From an uncultured Phocaeicola sp. (GTDB lineage Bacteria; Bacteroidota; Bacteroidia; Bacteroidales; Bacteroidaceae), in NCBI GenBank assembly GCA_948579315.1, contig CAPAOL010000031.1, positions 1 through 44,493 of the forward strand: a stretch of DNA of 44,493 nt. Reading direction: 5' to 3'. Position numbers and translations under genes: made by a program. This document shows, in pieces, positions 1 to 7,732 of the stretch (its first letter is position 1; every line of letters begins with the position of its first letter). The notes under the pieces are model-generated. The model was not told where the DNA came from. It worked only from the letters and a program-made list of their open reading frames with translations, and searched no databases.

Positions 1-449
1 TGTTGAAGAACATCTATCCGGGCTTGCGCCATTCGGACTATGCCGTGAAGTATGAAGTGCGTGCTTATACTGATGTGGAAGAGATTAAACGTCTCATCAA
101 GACACAGCCGCAAAAGCTAAGCCTCAATGAAATGTATCTTGCTGCACAAGAAATGGAAACAGGCAGTGAGGAGTATAACGAAACATTCGACATCGCTGTG
201 CGTATGTTCCCCGACGATGAAGTGGCTAACCTCAATGCAGCCAATATCGCCATGAGTCGCGGTGGGCTTAAAAGTGCCGAACGTTACCTGCAGAAAGCCG
301 GTGATTCACCGCAAGCTATCTATGCACGCGCCACTCTTGCAGCTTTGAACAAAGACTTCGACACTGCCGGAAAAATGTTTGAAGAAGCTGTGCGTAAAGG
401 AATGCCGGATGCAGAAAAGATGTTAAGGCAAATTGATGAAATCAAATAA
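1..449 (+). CDS. DUF3868-type pilus-operon protein, C-terminal part (5' end outside window)
   Basis: The reading frame is open to the left edge, so only the last ~148 codons are seen. The visible part has a segment with the pattern Y-x-V-R-A-Y-T followed by TPR-like helices: NLNAANIAMSRG, then AERYLQKAGD, then AGKMFEEAVRKG. This helical tail, placed directly before an Mfa1-type gene, is what I recall of DUF3868 proteins, which precede stalk genes in Bacteroides type V pilus operons and usually carry an OmpA-like region further upstream. The next gene starts 27 bases later, so the two are almost certainly co-transcribed. Function is not established; a role in periplasmic or outer-membrane handling of pilins is inference. 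The N-terminus, signal peptide and operon promoter lie outside the window. Confidence 0.7.
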   Translation, partial: LKNIYPGLRHSDYAVKYEVRAYTDVEEIKRLIKTQPQKLSLNEMYLAAQEMETGSEEYNETFDIAVRMFPDDEVANLNAANIAMSRGGLKSAERYLQKAGDSPQAIYARATLAALNKDFDTAGKMFEEAVRKGMPDAEKMLRQIDEIK

Positions 450-476
450 GGAATATTAATTTTAAAATAAGAAAAA

Positions 477-2183
477 ATGAAAAAAAGCTGGAGTAAAATT
501 TTAGCAGGCGCTTTATGTTTTGCATTGGCAGCTTGTAACAATGACGACATTGCTACTGTGAATGATGGCGATGTAGAAAACGGAGTTTATATGCGCTTTC
601 GATTGGAACTGCCCCAAACAACCCGCAGTGTAACAGATTCTGAGGCAGGGGATGATTATGTCACTTCTGACGGTGGTATAGAAATCGGAACAGATAACGA
701 AAACAAAGTGACAAAAGGTGTATTGGTTGTCTTGACTACACCCGACCGCAAATTTGTTGCGTCTAGCTATGTAAACGGTAGTGACGGAACAGAAGGTGAT
801 GCTGCCAGCACTTACACCATGGGGCTTTCTGAAACGGCATTGCGCGGTCAGGCAGGGAAAGAGGTATTGGTGTATGCCTTTTGCAACCCGACGGATGATT
901 TGATAGAAAAGGCTAATAAATTTAATTCCGGTGAATTGCTGACTGTGGGAAATGCAACCTGTAAATTGTCAAATGCAGAAAACATAGAGATATGTACAGG
1001 TGGGAAATTCTTAATGGCAAATGCAGTTTTACTGTCCAATACATTGCCGGATTCTTTTTCCGGATGTAAAACGAAAGAGTCTGCCTATAATTTAGGAACT
1101 GTGAAAGTGGAACGCGCAGTGGCTCGTTTCGACTACAAGCAAGGACCGTCCGATAGTGAGAATGGAGATAAAGGGACTGCTACTTATCATGTTCTCAAAA
1201 ATCCGGAAGGCAAAACCATGATTCAAGTACAGCTGACCGATGTTGCTCTGCTCAATATGAGTAAGGAGTTTTATTATCTGCGCCGCACTTGCAAACAAGA
1301 TGGCAGTGGCAATGCAGATTATATGAAATTCGACCTTTGCGGGCTTGAGACGACTAATAATTATGTAGTGGATTACGACTTTAAGGACAAAATCTCTTAT
1401 ACGGGAAGCGAAGATTTAACGGGAAACTTCTTCTATAACTTAGGACGATTCACCGATAATGGTTGGGTTTCCGGACAGGTTGACAACAACTCCGAATGGA
1501 AATGGGTGAAATTGACAGAGATCACAAACAAAGGAGAAAACAATTCTGACAACTGGCAGGATGCTCCGGCTGGCATCGACAAGACCGGTTATCGTGTCTG
1601 GCGTTATGTGACAGAGAACACGATTCCTTCTCCGCGCAGACAAATGAACGGTATTTCGACCGGTATTGTATTTAAAGGACATATTATCGCCACAGATAAT
1701 AATCCTAATGTGAGAGTTGCTATGGAACAAAGAGAACCTCTTTATGTGTACAACAATGCATTGTATATCCGGAGTATGTTCGCAGGTTTATCGGAAAACA
1801 CTGCCGTGAAGAATGCTTATAATGCAGTGATGGCTGCAGCTGGCAACGGCGAGCCAACGGATAAGATGTGGACAGACCACGGTTTTACTATCTACACACC
1901 CAATAACAACAATGAGTATGAAGTGCTTTACTATTATTGGAACCGTCACAACAACAACGGAATGCCTGCAGAAATGGGCATCATGGAATTTGCTGTGGTT
2001 CGCAACAATGTTTATAAATTGTGCGTAGACAAGATTTCCATATTGGGACATCCCACAGATCCGGGCAAAGATCCTGATCCGGTAGATCCGAACGAGCCGG
2101 ACGAAAACAGTGATGTATACTTCAAAGTGTCTGTACAAGTGTTGCCATGGGTAGTTCGCGTCAATAGTATTACATTTGATTGA
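477..2183 (+). CDS. Mfa1-type fimbrial stalk subunit (type V pilus)
   Basis: A 568-residue lipoprotein pilin. The signal peptide ends in a lipobox (Leu-Ala-Ala-Cys20) and the residues after the lipid cysteine are acidic (NNDD), which in Bacteroidetes favours surface export. A Thr-Thr-Arg50/Ser51 site lies before the first predicted strand; in type V pilins a trypsin-like protease cleaves at such a position to free the groove for donor-strand polymerisation (family knowledge). The body is beta-rich and the C-terminus ends in the Mfa1 pattern VLPWVVRVNSITFD, the likely donor strand. It lies between a DUF3868-type gene and a FimB/Mfa2-type anchor, the usual gene order. The assignment is strong at family level; which pilus type or ligand is unknown. 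The ATG at 477 follows an A-rich leader. Confidence 0.88.
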   Translation: MKKSWSKILAGALCFALAACNNDDIATVNDGDVENGVYMRFRLELPQTTRSVTDSEAGDDYVTSDGGIEIGTDNENKVTKGVLVVLTTPDRKFVASSYVNGSDGTEGDAASTYTMGLSETALRGQAGKEVLVYAFCNPTDDLIEKANKFNSGELLTVGNATCKLSNAENIEICTGGKFLMANAVLLSNTLPDSFSGCKTKESAYNLGTVKVERAVARFDYKQGPSDSENGDKGTATYHVLKNPEGKTMIQVQLTDVALLNMSKEFYYLRRTCKQDGSGNADYMKFDLCGLETTNNYVVDYDFKDKISYTGSEDLTGNFFYNLGRFTDNGWVSGQVDNNSEWKWVKLTEITNKGENNSDNWQDAPAGIDKTGYRVWRYVTENTIPSPRRQMNGISTGIVFKGHIIATDNNPNVRVAMEQREPLYVYNNALYIRSMFAGLSENTAVKNAYNAVMAAAGNGEPTDKMWTDHGFTIYTPNNNNEYEVLYYYWNRHNNNGMPAEMGIMEFAVVRNNVYKLCVDKISILGHPTDPGKDPDPVDPNEPDENSDVYFKVSVQVLPWVVRVNSITFD

Positions 2184-2191
2184 TTAAAACA

Positions 2192-3211
2192 ATGCAAAGT
2201 AGAAAACAAAATATAATTTCAAGACTTATGGCTGCGGTGTTTTGCGCCGCAGCTATGGGGCTTGTTTTTTCTTCGTGCGAACGCATCTATGAGGATCTTG
2301 ATCCTTGTCCGCATGGGGTGTCGTTACGTTTTATCTACGATTATAACCTGGAGTTTGCCAACGCATTCCCGAACCAGGTAGATTGCCTTACTTTGTTTAT
2401 TTACGACGAAGAAGGCAACTACGTAGACCGCCATATCGTCACAGGCACCGAATTGCAAAATGAGGACTACCGGATGCAGCTCGACTTGAAGAAAGGCACA
2501 TATCGCTTTGTGGCCTATGGTGGATTGGCATGCGAGGAGAAAACCTTCTCGCTGCTTCAAGAGCCTGACGCCGGAAGCAATTATACCGATCTGCGGGTAG
2601 AAGCCGACTGGCGTCGCGTCGAGTCTGATCTTCCTGAAAAGCGTAAATTGCATGATATGTTTTGGGGTGAGCTCACTCTTGCCACATCCGACCTTTATCA
2701 GAAAGGGGTGGTGAAGATGATGAAGAACACCAACAACATCCGTATCGTATTGCAACAAATGAACGGTGAACCGGTGGATGACAAAGACTATGAGTTTGAA
2801 ATCACCGACGACAATACTTTGTTTTCGTATGACAACGACTTGCTTCCGAATGGTCCGGTCACCTATACCCCGTGGTCGCAAGGACAAGCTTCGACGGGAG
2901 TCATTGAAGGAAACAAAGAGGAAGTGGTGGCTTATGCAGAGTTTTCCACGTCGCGGTTGATGACGAAGAACAGTCCGAAGATGATTATCAAGCGTAAAGC
3001 AGACGGAAAGGAAGTGGTCAACATCCCTTTGATTAATTATCTGTTAATACTCAAAAGTGATCATTTTGCCGCGATGCCCCCACAGGAGTTTTTGGACCGG
3101 GGATATTACTGGTCGATGATCTTTTTCCTTGATTCAAACCACGATTGGTTTAGGGTGACTATAAAAGTAAACGATTGGGTAGTCAGAGTCAATAATATAA
3201 AATATGAATAA
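2192..3211 (+). CDS. FimB/Mfa2-family fimbrial anchor subunit
   Basis: A 339-residue lipoprotein starting at ATG 2192; a TTG at 2180 is in frame but overlaps the previous stop, so I prefer the ATG. The signal peptide ends in Val-Phe-Ser-Ser-Cys29. The mature start has the FimB/Mfa2 signature: an acidic stretch, then DPCPHGVSLRF, then a long strand with CLTLFIYDEEGNYV. FimB and Mfa2 cap the base of the pilus, fix it to the outer membrane and limit its length. Unlike the neighbouring pilins, I see no Thr-Arg processing site in the first ~60 residues, as expected of an anchor that keeps its lipid. The last residues, VNDWVVRVNNIKYE, closely match the end of the Mfa1 protein upstream. It overlaps the next gene by 8 bases. 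Confidence 0.87.
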   Translation: MQSRKQNIISRLMAAVFCAAAMGLVFSSCERIYEDLDPCPHGVSLRFIYDYNLEFANAFPNQVDCLTLFIYDEEGNYVDRHIVTGTELQNEDYRMQLDLKKGTYRFVAYGGLACEEKTFSLLQEPDAGSNYTDLRVEADWRRVESDLPEKRKLHDMFWGELTLATSDLYQKGVVKMMKNTNNIRIVLQQMNGEPVDDKDYEFEITDDNTLFSYDNDLLPNGPVTYTPWSQGQASTGVIEGNKEEVVAYAEFSTSRLMTKNSPKMIIKRKADGKEVVNIPLINYLLILKSDHFAAMPPQEFLDRGYYWSMIFFLDSNHDWFRVTIKVNDWVVRVNNIKYE

Positions 3212-4301
3212 ATTCGTATATATGATCTTATTCAGCTCCGTTGTCTGTCTGTTGTCTGCTTGCGACAGTGACAAAGAGGAGATGAGTCGATTGGGTGATG
3301 ATGATGCGGTGTGGGTAAATCTCGATATCAATGTTTCACTTACAGATGTGATGCATTCGGGCATTACCCGCGCCGAAGGCGACGGATACGAAGATGCCGC
3401 CAACGGTTACGAGTTGATGAGTACACTGCGCATCATTGTAGTACGTCCTGATAACACTGTAGAAGAAAACCGGTTTATCTCTTTCCGGGATGTCCTGCAA
3501 CATTATGGGGATGAACGCTTCAAAGTGCGCGGCAGGGAAACCAAGCGAGTTTATCTGTTTGCCAATGAAAACTCATCGATAGACATCCAGTCGGAAGACG
3601 GTGTTCGGGTCCGGTTGAAAGACGAACTGGAGCGGATTAAAAAAGGAGATGCGTTTCCAACGGAGACGATCGGCAAGCTGACGGTAAATCTGGATGAAGG
3701 CAACCAACTGAAGGTGAATCCTAACTATGTGCCCATGAACGAATGCCATACGGTGGAGGTGGGAGAGACCGACCAGAAAGCTGATTTGTTCATCATAAGA
3801 GCTGCTGTCAAATACTCATTCTATGTCAAGAATGAAAGTTCGCTAGACAAGACTGTCACGGGATATTCCGTTCATAATATGGCAAGACAGGCATATCTCT
3901 TGCCACGAGATATGAGGTATCGGGACGTAGAGGGAAGCGACGGGACAATTTATAAAGAAATTGAAGCATTTGAGGTTCCCGAAACGGAATATTATACCTA
4001 TCGGTTTAATGCCAGTTACTCTTTGCCAAAAAATAAAGAGATCATCCTGGCGCCTTCCTGTTATTTTTTGGAAGGCAAACACGTGTATGAAGGTGAAGGA
4101 GGAGCGGACGAGAAGAAGAACTATTCGGTAAGCCTTTGGGTAGACGGTGCGGAGCTGAAAGGATTTTTGGAGAACGTGCCCCAATTGCCGCGTAATACGC
4201 ACGTAAAAGTATACATTACCATTAAAAATACAAGCACGGACTGGAAGGTAGATGTGCGCCCATATACCGAAGTCCCATTAGAACCCGATTTCGGGCTATA
4301 A
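3204..4301 (+). CDS. Accessory fimbrial lipoprotein subunit (type V pilus)
   Basis: 365 residues. The signal peptide ends Leu-Leu-Ser-Ala-Cys20, followed by Asp-Ser-Asp-Lys-Glu-Glu. A processing-type site, Ile-Thr-Arg56/Ala57, precedes the first core strand, so this subunit is probably trimmed and polymerised like the stalk. The C-terminus PYTEVPLEPDFGL is an ending I recall from Bacteroides fimbrial minor subunits. Its start codon lies inside the end of the anchor gene (8-base overlap), which suggests translational coupling. By position (after stalk and anchor) it is likely a minor or tip-adaptor subunit comparable to the accessory Fim/Mfa proteins of Porphyromonas, but that equivalence is inference from order and size, not from a clear motif. 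Confidence 0.7.
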   Translation: MNKFVYMILFSSVVCLLSACDSDKEEMSRLGDDDAVWVNLDINVSLTDVMHSGITRAEGDGYEDAANGYELMSTLRIIVVRPDNTVEENRFISFRDVLQHYGDERFKVRGRETKRVYLFANENSSIDIQSEDGVRVRLKDELERIKKGDAFPTETIGKLTVNLDEGNQLKVNPNYVPMNECHTVEVGETDQKADLFIIRAAVKYSFYVKNESSLDKTVTGYSVHNMARQAYLLPRDMRYRDVEGSDGTIYKEIEAFEVPETEYYTYRFNASYSLPKNKEIILAPSCYFLEGKHVYEGEGGADEKKNYSVSLWVDGAELKGFLENVPQLPRNTHVKVYITIKNTSTDWKVDVRPYTEVPLEPDFGL

Positions 4302-4346
4302 CCAACGAAGGGAGGATTTCCTTAAAATAATTTTATGCAGGAAAAT

Positions 4347-7300
4347 ATGAAACGAAATATTCTTTATAGTCTTACGGGTATGCTGATATTTGTTTTGGCT
4401 GCCTGCACGGACGATTGGTTCAACAACAGATACGAACAAATGCCCGAAGGGGAAACCGACGTAAATGCAACGGTAGAGTTTCTTCCTCTTCGCCCGGCTT
4501 TGGACGTAAAGACACGCACAGCAGGGGATGCCATCAAAGACATCAACAACCTGTGTGTGCTGCTGTATGATAAAGAAGGAAACCTGAAGAAAGCATATTA
4601 CCTCCTTCCCGACGGTTCTGTTTCTACAGAAAGTAACGACGGTTCTTTCACGGTGAAAGATGAAGAGCGTACAGACGCCGATGCAGAAGGGGGACCAAGC
4701 GCGGAAAGCCGGACTCAGCAAGCCTCATTCCGATTATCCGGAGTGCCTTATGGCAATCATTATATATATGCAGTGGCCAATATGGGAAATCTGGTGAATA
4801 CATCTCATTACCCTGCCATCAGGACTAGGGAAGGACTGAAATCTATCGGCCTGGCATGGCAAGCAGAGAACTGGGTGTCGACGGAAGAAGCCGTTGACGG
4901 TGCAAAAAGCAAAGCCATCGCCAACAACCAGATGTTCGGTCATTTCACCACGCTGCCGGATGCCCCCACAGGGGCCAACCGCAATACGGAAGATGCGCTG
5001 GTAGCCATCAACAAGAAAGGTATGACGCTGCATGCATGGATACGCCGCGCAGCCTCCAAAGTTACTGTTGCATACGATGCAAGCGCGTTGAAAGAAGGGG
5101 TTTTCATTTACCTGAAGTCGGTGCAGATTAAAGATATTCCGACTCATTGCTATTTGGGAAAAGACAACAAGGTGGGAGCTGAAGGGTATGACTTGCCTTT
5201 CCCTGTAAAGGGGGAGGATATGCCTGACGGAGAGGTGATCAAATACTACGAAGGAGATGCGGAACCGACCGTGTTTGATGCATCCTATCCGGTACGTCTG
5301 TCCACCGGTAAATCTTATTATCCGTGGCCTGTTGAAGAAAATGGAGTGTTACACAAAAAAGGACACGAAGAAACTGCCGACGCCTTGTTTTTCTTCGAAA
5401 ATATGCAAGGAAAAGGTCCCAGCAAATTGCAGGATGCCGATGGTAATGGAGAACTGGATCATCCTGGATTGCCGGGAGACGATTTTAAATATCCCAATTA
5501 TCTGCCGAAAGACGACGTGCCTTATGGCACTTACATCGAAGTAGATGCTTATTACGTTTCCGTCAACCCTGAAAAAGTAGGTAGCGGCAACATAAAATAC
5601 CGTTTTATGCTCGGCAAAGACACAAAAACTGACTACAACGCCGAGCGTAACCATCATTACAAATTAACGCTGAAATTCAAGAATTATGCCAATGATGCCG
5701 ACTGGCACATTGAATATGAGGAACCGGAACCGGGTATTGAGGTGCCGAATCCTTATTATATCTCTTATCTGTATAATCATTCGATGATGTTGCCGCTGAA
5801 AATCAAAACAGGAGGACGTAAACTCACTCAGATAGATGCTGTAATTTTGGATAATAGGTGGGCACCTAATGAACCTAATAAAGATTATAAGTATTGGTCT
5901 AAGATGGACATACCCTATCAAAATCAATGGAATGGTTTTCTATCACTTCGCAAGACAAAGCAAACTGTTATTGTAAATGTTGGAGGCAATCAAGAGTATT
6001 ATGAAAGCCATAAGAGGGGAAATCGTTCGTATGAGATAACCCAAGAAGATGGAACTTTTGGTTCTGATGAAGAAGGAGGGGATGGAGTTTATACAGTAAG
6101 ACATGAAGGTGACAGTGTATGTCATGTTTCAATTCCAATGTATACCCGTGCCAAACAGTTGATCAAAGAAACGGGGTATACGGGAAATAACCCATATGTA
6201 GCTTATCAACGTAGGGCGGAAGTGAGAATTGTTGCCACATTGGAGGATGGAACGAAAATCTCTACTGACGGCAAAGACCTTAACGGAAATGAGATACCTA
6301 GTCAAAGTGTAGATGATAAAGGGGAAAAGGGAAATCCTGTCATTTATCAAGTACGTCGTATTGTCAATCCGAAAGGGGTTTGGCGTAGTTGTACCAATAC
6401 GGACCCTTTCCACGTACAATTGAAACGCCTTCCGAAGGAGAATGATACAAAGTTTGAAACTTTTACCTCCGAAGGAACCTGGAAGGCATACGTGGTAGTG
6501 GCACCCGAAAATAACCGGGGTTTTATACATCTTACAAGCAAGGGAACCGGCATTGAAAAAGTAGAAAACGATACTGTATATGGACGGACGGGGTCTATTG
6601 TGGATTTCGACATTAATTTTGATAGTCCGTGTGGAGAAAAAGAAAATCGCTATGCTATTGTGCGGGTAGAATATCATAACTGTACTTGTTATCACTTGAT
6701 ATTTGTAAGGCAAGGATCAGCTCCTGATGATTTGATTGCCGGAGGAGCTAAATGGCATGCAATGAATATGAAAACCCGCAGCTGTGAAACCGACTCTCCT
6801 TTGGAAGAGGGATCTTTATTTAAATTTAGAAAATGGGACAAGCCCATAGATGCGTGGAATAATGTCAATCCTAGATCTCCATGGACCGATATTGTTCCCG
6901 ATGATTTCAAGCCGGCAGGAGATACTGAATTTATAATGGCAAGTGATGATAATAAAGGGACTGATACAGCTAAATGGACGGATATAATATCCGAAGATAC
7001 CGATCCATGGGGTACTAACGAAATAGAATTTGGATCTCCGGATCTGCCTTCCGGTGGTAGTATAGCCACTTATGAGGACTTCCGTGTATTGTATGAAAGC
7101 GATGATATAGAAATGGGATTTGGTGTGTTATATGGAGATGGTGCAACAGATACCGCGGATGATATAGTAACAGCATACGAGCATCAATATTGGAGGAATG
7201 AAAAGGGAAAGTTTGGCATGCGCGGTTGTTTTGTATATAACAAGACAACTGGGAAGAATCTCTTTTTCCCGGTTGGTGCTTCCGGTTATGGACATAGAAA

Positions 7301-7601
7301 AGAAGAGCGTGGCACTTCGGAGAATAAAAAGGGAGTTTTGAGATATTCAAGTAACAGATATAAGGAGCTTGAAGACGACACAAAGCCGCTTTTCTACGAT
7401 TTGTATATGCGACCGGGAGCTGTATATTGGATAGGAAAACTGAAAAAGATTTATACGGATGACAATATAGAAGGACACAAGGATGATAAAGGAAATCCTC
7501 TTCCTACCTTTGGATGGGACTTTAATTATTTTACGTTTGATTTCTTTCCCATTGCGGCTACAGTGAGAGAGGATGCTTGTTTCATCCGTTGTGTAGATTA
7601 A
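4347..7601 (+). CDS. Large DUF4906-type fimbrial protein, probable tip adhesin
   Basis: 1,084 residues from ATG 4347; an in-frame ATG at 4335 adds four residues. I choose 4347 because it gives a compact signal peptide with the lipid cysteine at residue 20, as in two sister pilins, and because AGGAAA stands just before it. Lipobox Leu-Ala-Ala-Cys20, then acidic Thr-Asp-Asp. A Lys-Thr-Arg57/Thr58 site matches the processing sites of the other subunits. An N-terminal pilin-like region (to about residue 460) is followed by a long beta-rich part with FHVQLKRLP and WKAYVVVAPENNRGF segments, which I associate with DUF4906. Last gene of the operon, 45 bases after the previous stop and followed by a terminator. 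Size and position suggest the tip adhesin; the ligand cannot be read from sequence. Base use looks more A/T-rich in the second half. Confidence 0.75.
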   Translation: MKRNILYSLTGMLIFVLAACTDDWFNNRYEQMPEGETDVNATVEFLPLRPALDVKTRTAGDAIKDINNLCVLLYDKEGNLKKAYYLLPDGSVSTESNDGSFTVKDEERTDADAEGGPSAESRTQQASFRLSGVPYGNHYIYAVANMGNLVNTSHYPAIRTREGLKSIGLAWQAENWVSTEEAVDGAKSKAIANNQMFGHFTTLPDAPTGANRNTEDALVAINKKGMTLHAWIRRAASKVTVAYDASALKEGVFIYLKSVQIKDIPTHCYLGKDNKVGAEGYDLPFPVKGEDMPDGEVIKYYEGDAEPTVFDASYPVRLSTGKSYYPWPVEENGVLHKKGHEETADALFFFENMQGKGPSKLQDADGNGELDHPGLPGDDFKYPNYLPKDDVPYGTYIEVDAYYVSVNPEKVGSGNIKYRFMLGKDTKTDYNAERNHHYKLTLKFKNYANDADWHIEYEEPEPGIEVPNPYYISYLYNHSMMLPLKIKTGGRKLTQIDAVILDNRWAPNEPNKDYKYWSKMDIPYQNQWNGFLSLRKTKQTVIVNVGGNQEYYESHKRGNRSYEITQEDGTFGSDEEGGDGVYTVRHEGDSVCHVSIPMYTRAKQLIKETGYTGNNPYVAYQRRAEVRIVATLEDGTKISTDGKDLNGNEIPSQSVDDKGEKGNPVIYQVRRIVNPKGVWRSCTNTDPFHVQLKRLPKENDTKFETFTSEGTWKAYVVVAPENNRGFIHLTSKGTGIEKVENDTVYGRTGSIVDFDINFDSPCGEKENRYAIVRVEYHNCTCYHLIFVRQGSAPDDLIAGGAKWHAMNMKTRSCETDSPLEEGSLFKFRKWDKPIDAWNNVNPRSPWTDIVPDDFKPAGDTEFIMASDDNKGTDTAKWTDIISEDTDPWGTNEIEFGSPDLPSGGSIATYEDFRVLYESDDIEMGFGVLYGDGATDTADDIVTAYEHQYWRNEKGKFGMRGCFVYNKTTGKNLFFPVGASGYGHRKEERGTSENKKGVLRYSSNRYKELEDDTKPLFYDLYMRPGAVYWIGKLKKIYTDDNIEGHKDDKGNPLPTFGWDFNYFTFDFFPIAATVREDACFIRCVD

Positions 7602-7657
7602 CAAAATCAACGTGAGTTGAAATCAACAAGTGAAAACCATATAAAGTCAAAGAGCAG

Positions 7658-7691
7658 CAGGCGGGAAAAGTTTCCCGCCTGTCTTTTTTTT
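7658..7691 (+). terminator. Intrinsic terminator of the pilus operon
   Basis: A near-perfect inverted repeat (CAGGCGGGAAA / TTTCCCGCCTG) with a very short loop is followed by eight T. It closes the pilus operon about 55 bases after the last stop codon. Its T-run also supplies the TTTG that may act as the -33 element of the next gene. Confidence 0.9.
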
Positions 7692-7707
7692 GCACGGATA
7701 TTTTTTG

Positions 7708-7715
7708 TAGCTTTG
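7708..7715 (+). promoter_or_regulatory. Bacteroides -7 box (TAGCTTTG) before the AAA-like gene
   Basis: TAGCTTTG fits the TAnnTTTG consensus. A TTTG at 7689-7692 is 15 bases upstream, shorter than the usual 19-21. If this is the promoter, transcription starts near 7722, so the GTG at 7715 cannot be the start codon and the leader is almost absent. Confidence 0.5.
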
Positions 7716-7732
7716 TGAAAAATATGATTGAT

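Noticed and set aside
1788..2887. Minus-strand frames of 116 and 187 codons in the pilus genes
   Set aside because: They lie wholly within stalk and anchor genes that have strong lipoprotein and pilin features.
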